Source of the DNA: an uncultured Mycoplasmatota bacterium
Lineage (GTDB): Bacteria > Bacillota_I > Bacilli_A > RF39 > UBA660
Direction of reading: 5' to 3'
Length of the DNA stretch: 20,959 bases
NCBI GenBank assembly: GCA_900547995.1
Contig: URIY01000032.1
Coordinates: forward strand, 1-20,959
The position numbers and the translations under genes are program-made. This document shows, in pieces, positions 15,191-20,959 of the stretch; position 1 is the stretch's first letter, and the number at the start of each line of letters is the position of its first letter. The notes under the pieces are model-generated. The model made no database searches, was not told the DNA's origin, and saw only the letters and a list, made by a program, of their open reading frames with translations.

Positions 15191-16684
15191 ATGGGGAAAA
15201 ATTTTGATAAGAAGAAAATAAAAAAACAAAAGAAAATAATTAGAAATATTGGTATAGTATTTTCATTTATACTAATTGTATCATCAATTGTTTTTGATAT
15301 ATTTGTAGGGGGGGTTAATGTCCTTCCAACTAAATATTTTTTACCACTTGTTTTAATTAGTAATTTATTTATTGCATTATTTTCAATTGTATTAATTAAA
15401 CCTAAATTTAGAATTTGGTTTAAAGTTATAATTATGTTAATAGGTATGTTTATGTGTATAATCTTTTGGATAGGATGTTCTTATATAAATAAAACATATC
15501 ATTTTATGGATAAAATTAGGGAGCAAGGAATGATTACAGAGACATATTATGTCGTTGTAAACAAAAATTCTAAATATACCAAAATAGATGATTTAAAAGA
15601 CAAAAAAATAGGTACATTTGATGAACAAATTGATATATATGATATGGCTATAAAAGAACTTGGAAATAAGATTAAGTATGAAAGTGTTGAATATAAATCA
15701 GTTTTAGAAATGTCTGAAGAATTACTTGATGAAAATGTAGATGCGATTATTATTAGTGCGTATCATAAAGATTCTATTGAAGAATCAATTGAAATTTTTA
15801 AGGATGATACAAAAATAATTGACACAATTGAAGTTAAGGTTAAAGAAGAGTCTACTAAGCAATCAAATGTAAATGTAATGGAAGAAACATTTACTATATA
15901 TGTAAGTGGTATAGACCAATATGGTGATATATCTACACGTAGTCGTAGTGATGTTAATATGTTAGTTACGGTAAATACGAAAAATCATGAAATATTATTA
16001 ACATCTATACCAAGAGATTATTATGTACAACTACATGATACAACAGGATATAAAGATAAATTAACACATGCAGGTATATATGGAATAAATATGTCAGTAA
16101 ATACTATAGAAGATTTACTAGATATAAATATTGACTATTATGTTAGAGTTAATTTTTCTACATTAGTATCTGTTGTTGATGTTATTGGTGGAATTGATGT
16201 ATATTCTGATAAAACTTTTATTCCATATAATAATAAAAAGGTTAAAATTATTGAAGGTATTAATCACATGGATGGGGCCATGGCTCTTGCATTTGTGAGA
16301 GAACGTTATGCATATCAAGAGGGGGATAGACATCGTGTTCAAAATCAACAAGATGTTATAACGTCCATCATAAAAAAAGTTACATCATCAACTACTATTC
16401 TTACGAAATATACTACATTATTAGATGAACTTTCTAATTCCTTTGAAACAAATATTAAAACAAGTACTATTACAACTTTAATGAAACATCAATTAGATAA
16501 AATGCCATCTTGGACTATTAAAAATTATAGTTTAAATGGCTCTGATTCTTATGATTATACATATAGTGCAGGAATGCAAGAATTATATGTTATGATTCCA
16601 GATAAAGAAACAGTTGCTAAGGCTAAAGAATATATTGATGGAATGGAAAATGGTAAAACTTTAAAAGAACTTGGATTAGAATAA
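15191..16684 (+). CDS. LytR-CpsA-Psr (LCP) family glycan-peptidoglycan ligase with substrate-binding-like domain
   Basis: This is a 497-residue membrane enzyme expected to move the lipid-linked polymer onto peptidoglycan outside the cell. A basic N-terminus is followed by three helices (about 18-40, 48-70, 75-98). An extracytoplasmic insert (about 113-215) resembles half of a solute-binding protein: TYYVVVNKNSKYTKIDDLKD, KKIGTFDE, then VDAIIISAY. The LCP catalytic domain (about 233-395) has RSRSD (250-254), SIPRD (272-276), HAGIYG, VVDVIGGIDV and FVRERYAYQEGDRHRVQNQQ (369-386), the arginines and aspartates that hold the polyprenyl pyrophosphate. Basic LCP proteins have one helix and no such insert; three helices plus the insert is a distinct layout I associate with some Bacillota. 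It is the last gene of the operon, ending just before a strong terminator. Confidence 0.93.
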   Translation: MGKNFDKKKIKKQKKIIRNIGIVFSFILIVSSIVFDIFVGGVNVLPTKYFLPLVLISNLFIALFSIVLIKPKFRIWFKVIIMLIGMFMCIIFWIGCSYINKTYHFMDKIREQGMITETYYVVVNKNSKYTKIDDLKDKKIGTFDEQIDIYDMAIKELGNKIKYESVEYKSVLEMSEELLDENVDAIIISAYHKDSIEESIEIFKDDTKIIDTIEVKVKEESTKQSNVNVMEETFTIYVSGIDQYGDISTRSRSDVNMLVTVNTKNHEILLTSIPRDYYVQLHDTTGYKDKLTHAGIYGINMSVNTIEDLLDINIDYYVRVNFSTLVSVVDVIGGIDVYSDKTFIPYNNKKVKIIEGINHMDGAMALAFVRERYAYQEGDRHRVQNQQDVITSIIKKVTSSTTILTKYTTLLDELSNSFETNIKTSTITTLMKHQLDKMPSWTIKNYSLNGSDSYDYTYSAGMQELYVMIPDKETVAKAKEYIDGMENGKTLKELGLE

Positions 16685-16690
16685 TATTTA

Positions 16691-16719
16691 AATCAGCAAA
16701 TTATTTGCTGATTTTTTTT
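16691..16719 (+). terminator. Rho-independent terminator of the polysaccharide operon
   Basis: AATCAGCAAA (16691-16700), loop TTA and its exact complement TTTGCTGATT (16704-16713) form a 10-bp stem followed by six more T residues. It begins seven nt after the LCP stop and closes the operon that begins near 1800. Confidence 0.95.
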
Positions 16720-16740
16720 CAAAAAATGTCGAAAATACAT

Positions 16741-16766
16741 AGTTTTGGAAAAATATTTCCAAAACT
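16741..16766. repeat. Perfect 11-bp inverted repeat upstream of the ATPase gene
   Basis: AGTTTTGGAAA (16741-16751) and TTTCCAAAACT (16756-16766) are exact complements around a 4-nt AATA spacer. The right arm shares its last base with the candidate -35 box (16766-16771). It may be an operator or a second weak terminator (the following CTTTTCTATTT is T-rich but interrupted). Confidence 0.85.
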
Positions 16767-16794
16767 TGGCTTTTCTATTTGATAAGTATATACT
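16766..16794 (+). promoter_or_regulatory. Candidate promoter of the ATPase gene
   Basis: TTGGCT (16766-16771) and TATACT (16789-16794) are separated by 17 nt, with four and five of six consensus matches respectively. Transcription from near 16801 would start just before the GAGGTGAT site at 16803-16810 and ATG 16815, so the leader would be short. The inverted repeat beside the -35 box suggests repression. Confidence 0.5.
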
Positions 16795-16814
16795 CTATAT
16801 TAGAGGTGATAACT

Positions 16815-17998
16815 ATGATAGAAAGAGTTGAATATCTTGAAGAATTGAAAAGATGGAAAGATAAAGATTTAATTAAAGTTGTTATTGGTATAAGAAGATG
16901 TGGTAAATCTACTTTATTTGAACTATTTATTAATTATCTTAAAGAAAATGGTATTAATGATGAACAAATAATTCATATAAATTTAGAAAATGCAGATTAT
17001 GCTTTTAATAGTTATAAAGAACTTTATGATTTTGTTAATAAAAAAATTATTTTAAGTAAAAAATATTATGTTTTTTTAGATGAAGTGCAAAATGTTCCAG
17101 AATTTCAAAAAGCTGTAGACGGCTTATATATTAAAAAAAATGTTGATCTTTATATAACTGGTTCTAATGCTTATTTGCTTTCTGGGGAACTTGCTACTTT
17201 ATTATCTGGTAGATATATTGAGATTAAAATGTTAACATTATCATTTAAGGAATATATAACAGCATTCAATGATAATAATTACCAACAATTATTTTTAAAC
17301 TATATGCAAAATGGTGGAATGCCAGGTAATATATAAGTATATTAAATTCAAATCCAAATGATATTGATAAATATTTAGATGGTATTTTTTCAACAATAGT
17401 ATATAAAGATATAATGGCTAGAAATAATATAAAAGATAAAATATTGTTAGAAAGCATATTAAAATTTATATTTGATAGTGTCGGGAGTCCAATTTCAACA
17501 AAAAAAATAAGTGACACTCTTACAAGTAAAGGTATATCAATAAGTAATCATACAGTTGAAAATTATATTTCAGCATTTTTAGAAAGCTTTTTAATATATA
17601 AGGCCAAACGATTTGATGTTAAAGGGAAAAATTTACTTGCAAGAGATTATAAGTATTATGTAGTTGATACTGGATTAAGAAGTTATCTTTTAGGAAAAAA
17701 AGCAAATAGTGATATGGGATATATATTAGAAAACATAGTATATTTAGAGTTACTTCGAAGAGGATATAAAGTTTATGTTGGAAAAGTAGATGAATTAGAA
17801 GTTGATTTTGTGGCAGAAAATAGAAATGGTTTAAAATATTTCCAAGTTGCATTGTCTGTAAGAGATGAGAAAGTATTAGAAAGAGAATTAAAGTCACTCC
17901 AAAAAACAGGTGATTATTATCCAAAATATTTATTGACCCTAGATATGGATTTAGAAACAGATTATGATGGTATAACTAAGATCAATGTTATAGATTAG
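16815..17998 (+). pseudogene. AAA-type ATPase, DUF4143 family, interrupted by a frameshift
   Basis: Two frames together make one ATPase of this family. The first (16815-17336) starts MIERVEYLEELKRWKDKDLI and has Walker A GIRRCGKST (25-33), Walker B YYVFLDEVQNV, ITGSNAYLLSGELATLLSGR, and FKEYITAF, then ends NGGMPGNI-stop. The second frame runs from about 17336, SILNSNPNDIDKYLDGIFST onward, through the DUF4143 C-terminal half with DTGLRSYLLG, LENIVYLELLRRGYKVYVG and EVDFVA. Removing one AT from the ATATATA run at 17329-17335 restores an unbroken ...GGMPGNISILNSNP... frame. The break is therefore a two-base expansion or a sequencing error. The C-terminal half is otherwise intact, so the event is recent. 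The ATG has GAGGTGAT upstream; the in-frame TTG at 16779 lies before the predicted transcript start and was rejected. These ATPases occur widely in anaerobes; their role is unclear. It is unrelated to the polysaccharide operon. Confidence 0.85.
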
Positions 17999-18029
17999 CT
18001 TATAAATGATAAAAATAAATATGATAATT

Positions 18030-18060
18030 AAAAATATATATTTAAAACTATATATTTTTT
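18030..18060 (+). terminator. AT-only hairpin, possible terminator after the ATPase gene
   Basis: An 11-bp inverted repeat (18030-18040 with 18049-18059, loop of 8 nt) lies 31 nt after the stop and its right arm runs into a string of T residues. The stem contains no GC pairs, so it may be chance in AT-rich sequence. Confidence 0.35.
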
Positions 18061-18096
18061 TTAAATTTTTATTTATAATAATATTAGGGTGGTTTT

Positions 18097-19164
18097 ATGA
18101 CATTTACAAAAGATGATACAAAAGTAGTAAAGGCTATAGCAGTTATGTTAATGCTATATCATCATTTATTTGGATTTCCAGAGCGAATTTATAATAATTA
18201 TATTAATTTAATTCCAACTATTAATAATCATAATATATCTTTTCTAATTGCTAGTTTTGGTAAAATATGTGTAACTATCTTTATCTTTTTAGCAGGTTAT
18301 TCTGCATATATATCTATGAAGAACAATAAAGAAGAAAGTGTAGTTAAAAAAAGGGTATATAATTTATATAAAATATTTTGGAAAGTATTTTTAGTTATTG
18401 TACCTATTGGTATAATATTTGGTAGAATAAGATTTAATATATTAGATATACTTTTAAATTTCTTTGGATTAAAAACATCTATAGTTACAGAATGGTGGTT
18501 TTTTACTCCATATATTATTTTAATTATTTTTTCTCCATTAATTATTAAATTAATGAATAAACTTAATTTTGTTTCTAATTTGATATTAACTATTCTAGCA
18601 AATGTTATTTGTTTAGAAATAATACCTCTTATTCAATTAAATAGTTGGACAAGTTTATTAAGTGGGAATTTTATTTTTTATAATATACATTTGACTACTA
18701 GTTTATTATCAAGTTTTATGATGGGTATTTTGTTTGCTAAATACGATATTTTATCTTATTTTAAAAATAAATATTGTAATAATTATATGTATGAAATAAT
18801 TTCTTTTGGAATACTTAGTATTATCTTTTATTTAAGAGGAAGATTAGGTTATCTTTATGATTATATATATACACCTATATTTATAATTTGTATAACAATT
18901 ATTTTTAATACTAAAAATAGATTAATAGAAAAGATAAGAAAAATACTAATTAAAATTGGTAACGAATCAACAATTATATGGCTTACACATAGTTTTTATT
19001 GTTATATATTGTGTCAAAAATTTATTTTTATGCCAAAAATAGATGTTTTAATATTTATATGGCTATTACTAATATCATATACAACATCTTTAATAATTAA
19101 ATATATATTTAATATCTTAAATATTAAATATCAATTAATATTAAAAGAATTAGAAATAAAATGA
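18097..19164 (+). CDS. Membrane acyltransferase (acyltransferase 3 family)
   Basis: This is a 355-residue integral membrane protein with about ten helices. The N-terminus has TKVVKAIAVMLMLYHHLFGF, in which H22-H23 at the end of helix 1 match the acyltransferase 3 catalytic position. FIFLAGYSAYIS and EWWFFTPYIILIIFSPLI (the family's W-F segment), and a late STIIWLTHSFYCYI with the T-H end motif, follow. It is unlike the two operon acyltransferases. The ATG has AGGGTGG at 18086-18092. It lies outside the operon terminator and directly before the VanZ-like gene, with which it probably forms a two-gene unit. A role in acylating wall or surface glycans is likely by family; the substrate is unknown. 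Confidence 0.82.
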   Translation: MTFTKDDTKVVKAIAVMLMLYHHLFGFPERIYNNYINLIPTINNHNISFLIASFGKICVTIFIFLAGYSAYISMKNNKEESVVKKRVYNLYKIFWKVFLVIVPIGIIFGRIRFNILDILLNFFGLKTSIVTEWWFFTPYIILIIFSPLIIKLMNKLNFVSNLILTILANVICLEIIPLIQLNSWTSLLSGNFIFYNIHLTTSLLSSFMMGILFAKYDILSYFKNKYCNNYMYEIISFGILSIIFYLRGRLGYLYDYIYTPIFIICITIIFNTKNRLIEKIRKILIKIGNESTIIWLTHSFYCYILCQKFIFMPKIDVLIFIWLLLISYTTSLIIKYIFNILNIKYQLILKELEIK

Positions 19165-19170
19165 GGTTTT

Positions 19171-19581
19171 ATGAAAAAGATAGTTAAATTATTACTTATT
19201 GTAATATGGTTATTGGTTATTTTTCTTTTTTCTAATCAAGATGGAAGTACCTCAACATCACTTACAAATGGTATTTTAGAAAAATACTTATTCTTTGTAG
19301 ATTCAGATATTTTCTTTATGATAATTAGAAAAATGGCTCATATTACCGAATATTTTATACTTGGAATATTAGTTTTAAACTTTATTAATGAATTAAAAAT
19401 TGATAAAAAGATTGTTGTAAGTATTTTAATATGCTTTATCCTAGCAAGCTTTGATGAACTTCATCAATTATTTATCCCTGATAGAACAGGATGCTTACTT
19501 GATGTTTTTATTGATATGATTGGTGCTAGTTTAGGAATATTAATTTTATCTTTAATAAAAAATCATAAAAAACAAAGATAG
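19171..19581 (+). CDS. VanZ-like membrane protein
   Basis: This is a 136-residue membrane protein with four helices and the full set of VanZ-family marks: FSNQDG (20-25) after helix 1, IIRKMAHITEYFILG (51-65, with R53, H57, E60), FDELHQLFIPDRTG (94-107) and DVFIDMIGASLGI (111-123, with D111 and D115). VanZ was first described for low-level teicoplanin resistance; the general function of the family is uncertain but connected to the cell envelope. The gene begins six bases after the acyltransferase stop, with GAGG at 19163-19166 formed by that stop codon region, so the two are co-translated. Its own stop codon forms the loop of the following terminator. Confidence 0.92.
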   Translation: MKKIVKLLLIVIWLLVIFLFSNQDGSTSTSLTNGILEKYLFFVDSDIFFMIIRKMAHITEYFILGILVLNFINELKIDKKIVVSILICFILASFDELHQLFIPDRTGCLLDVFIDMIGASLGILILSLIKNHKKQR

Positions 19582-19594
19582 TCTTTGTTTTTTT
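19567..19594 (+). terminator. Terminator overlapping the end of the VanZ-like gene
   Basis: AAAAAACAAAGA (19567-19578) pairs with TCTTTGTTTTTT (19582-19593) around the three-base loop TAG, which is the stop codon of the VanZ-like gene (19579-19581). The stem is 12 bp and the right arm is itself the T-tract. It would also work as an A-tract/T-tract terminator on the other strand. Confidence 0.85.
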
Positions 19595-19629
19595 CCATTT
19601 TCATGTTAATATAAGTAAGGTGAAAGAAT

Positions 19630-20595
19630 ATGAAGTTAAGTATTATAGGAACAGGATCTTTTGGACTTGCTCTTGCAAGTAGATTTAAAAATGTAAATAT
19701 TACAATGTGGACTAAATTTGAAGAAGAAAAAAATATGCTTATTGAAAATAGGGGTAATGATAAGTTACTACCAGGTATAAAGTTAAATAATAATATAGAA
19801 TTTACTAACGATATGGAATATTGTTTATTTAATAGTGATTTTATTGTTATTGCAATCCCAATTGAATTTTTAAATGATACTTTAATTCTTTTAAGTAAAT
19901 ATTATAAAAAGCAAAATATTTTAGTAGCAACCAAAGGAATTGAAAAAGAAAATAGTATGTTTACATATGAACTTATTCAAAAACATTTAAATACTGATAA
20001 AATTGGTATATTATCAGGTCCTACTTTTGCTATTGATTTAGCAAACAACAATCCCGTAGGTTTTGTAGTTGCTACTAAATATAAAGAAATTTTTGATACT
20101 ACTATGAATCTATTTGATGGAAGTGTTAGTTTTATGTACTTAGATGATATTATTGGTACAGAAATATGTGGAACTATAAAAAATATTATTGCTATTGGTT
20201 CTGGAGTTTTATATGGAATGGGTTATAGTAACTCTGCAGTTGCAACCTATATAACTAAAGCCATAAGTGATATTAAAAGTATAATCATGTCACTAGGTGG
20301 AGATAGTAAAACAGTTCTTTCATATGCAGGAATTGGTGATATAATTTTAACTTGTACATCAAATAAGAGTAGAAACTATAGTTTTGGTAAAATGATTGGT
20401 GAAAAACAAGAAGACAAAGTTATAAATGAGTATATATCAAATAATACTATTGAGGGGTTATATAGTTTAAATGGTATATATAGATTTATAAAACTTAAGA
20501 ATATTGATAGTCCATTAATAGAAGCAATATATAATTTAGTTGTAAATAAAAATAATGAACAGTTTTTTAATTATATTATAAATGATATGATGTAA
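19630..20595 (+). CDS. gpsA: NAD(P)-dependent glycerol-3-phosphate dehydrogenase
   Basis: This is a 321-residue cytoplasmic enzyme converting dihydroxyacetone phosphate to sn-glycerol-3-phosphate, the precursor of phospholipids and of CDP-glycerol. The Rossmann motif is GTGSFG (7-12), followed by IAIPIEFL, ATKGIE (100-105), the signature SGPTFAIDLA (129-138), the catalytic lysine K184 in GTIKNIIAIGSG, YAGIGDIILTCTS (232-244) and SRNYSFG (247-253), where R248 and N249 bind substrate. The length is close to the usual 330. The start ATG has AAGGTGA upstream. A TGTTAATAT sequence at 19604-19612 resembles an extended -10 box, but transcription from it would begin within the ribosome site. The gene follows a terminator and precedes another, so it is probably transcribed alone. 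Confidence 0.97.
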   Translation: MKLSIIGTGSFGLALASRFKNVNITMWTKFEEEKNMLIENRGNDKLLPGIKLNNNIEFTNDMEYCLFNSDFIVIAIPIEFLNDTLILLSKYYKKQNILVATKGIEKENSMFTYELIQKHLNTDKIGILSGPTFAIDLANNNPVGFVVATKYKEIFDTTMNLFDGSVSFMYLDDIIGTEICGTIKNIIAIGSGVLYGMGYSNSAVATYITKAISDIKSIIMSLGGDSKTVLSYAGIGDIILTCTSNKSRNYSFGKMIGEKQEDKVINEYISNNTIEGLYSLNGIYRFIKLKNIDSPLIEAIYNLVVNKNNEQFFNYIINDMM

Positions 20596-20699
20596 AAAAT
20601 AACAAGTTTATTAAATATGTTAAAGAGTGTAAGATTAAATAAATTATTTAAAATAACTAATATTTTATATATGTAATAAATTTTTAAAACAGAAAAGAC

Positions 20700-20732
20700 A
20701 GAAATTAATTTGATAAGTTAATTTCTATTTTT
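20700..20732 (+). terminator. Probable gpsA terminator
   Basis: AGAAATTAA (20700-20708) pairs with TTAATTTCT (20718-20726) around a nine-base loop, with T residues at 20728-20732. It is AT-rich and 104 nt beyond the gpsA stop, so strength is uncertain. Confidence 0.45.
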
Positions 20733-20754
20733 ATGTTTAACTTTATTTATAACT

Positions 20755-20800
20755 TTGACAAAACTAATGAAATTATGATATTTATCATTAGTTTTGTCAA
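20755..20800. repeat. Perfect 16-bp inverted repeat
   Basis: TTGACAAAACTAATGA (20755-20770) is exactly complementary to 20785-20800 across a 14-nt spacer. Neither side is followed by a T-run, so it does not look like a terminator. It could be a hairpin of a mobile element end, a MITE, or a regulatory site; the sequence does not decide. Confidence 0.85.
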
Positions 20801-20959
20801 GAAGAAATACTTATAGAATAAATAATAAAAAGAGTTGAAACAATTTTTGTTCAAATATAGTTAATGTTTGAAGAATTTGGTAATAATCTCTCTTTGTTTT
20901 TCCCCAGTAAAAAAGAGTAAAACTAATAAATAAAATATAAATAGGTAATATTTAGCAAA

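Larger units (their letters stand above)
20596..20959. other. AT-rich stretch without a recognised gene
   Basis: These 364 nt after gpsA hold the candidate terminator at 20700-20732 and the 16-bp inverted repeat at 20755-20800. From 20861 to the right edge the minus strand is open for 32 codons ending at a TAA, which could be the tail of a gene entering from outside, but the short peptide matches nothing I recognise. No RNA gene is apparent. Confidence 0.6.

Noticed and set aside
20861..20959. Minus-strand open frame running in from the right edge (32 codons, hydrophobic then polar, ending TAA)
   Set aside because: Too short and matching no family I know; random open frames of this length are common here. 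Needs the sequence beyond the window.
1..20959. Mycoplasma-type code (UGA as tryptophan), suggested by the very low GC
   Set aside because: UGA ends several genes at sensible family lengths and no in-frame UGA occurs within the conserved proteins; tryptophan is coded by TGG.
1..20959. CRISPR arrays, tRNA or rRNA genes
   Set aside because: No regularly spaced repeats and no tRNA- or rRNA-like sequence were noticed in the intergenic regions on either strand.

Overview
The window is a very AT-rich stretch in which every supported gene lies on the + strand. It uses short AT-biased intergenic gaps, strong Shine-Dalgarno sites of the AGGTGA/GGAGG type, and UGA as a real stop codon (for example at 7016-7018, 8159-8161 and 12767-12769). 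This fits a low-GC Bacillota bacterium with the standard genetic code and a peptidoglycan wall, since LCP, undecaprenyl-phosphate sugar transferase, flippase and VanZ-like genes are all present. An uncultured gut-type Bacilli or Erysipelotrichia lineage is a guess; the sequence does not settle it.

Region 1 (1-1650) is a nuclease/mobile-type flank. It holds the 3' end of an Rpn-family PD-(D/E)XK nuclease gene, an intact DUF1016/YhcG-type PD-(D/E)XK nuclease gene, and behind that a decayed second copy of the same Rpn 3' end. The yhcG gene is therefore bracketed by two related direct repeats, and it also contains a perfect 29-nt palindrome inside its coding sequence.

Region 2 (about 1770-16720) is one tightly packed surface-polysaccharide operon of about 15 kb, with a candidate promoter at 1771-1799 and a textbook terminator at 16691-16719. 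In order it encodes: an initiating undecaprenyl-phosphate sugar transferase, a GT4 glycosyltransferase, two membrane O-acyltransferases, a radical SAM protein, a second GT4-like glycosyltransferase, a single-chain fusion of a GT4 glycosyltransferase to a multi-TM O-antigen-polymerase-like (Wzy) domain, a GT32/capsule-synthesis transferase, a Wzx flippase, a LicD-family phosphotransferase, a HIGH-motif cytidylyltransferase, a DUF3048 lipoprotein, and an LCP ligase carrying an extra substrate-binding-like domain. Read together this is a Wzx/Wzy-type pathway. The repeat unit is started on the lipid carrier, extended by three or four glycosyltransferases, acylated, probably decorated with a CDP-activated phospho-alcohol (cytidylyltransferase plus LicD), flipped, polymerised and attached to peptidoglycan by the LCP protein. 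The radical SAM enzyme is the least explained member. No chain-length regulator/BY-kinase pair (CpsC/CpsD type) is visible in the window.

Region 3 (16720-18060) holds an AAA-type ATPase gene (DUF4143 family) with its own promoter, a perfect 11-bp inverted repeat touching the -35 box, and a frameshift that can be explained exactly by one extra AT dinucleotide. Region 4 (18060-20959) holds a third acyltransferase, a VanZ-like membrane protein whose stop codon sits in the loop of its terminator, gpsA (sn-glycerol-3-phosphate synthesis, which could feed the cytidylyltransferase), and a 364-nt AT-rich tail containing a gpsA terminator and a perfect 16-bp inverted repeat.
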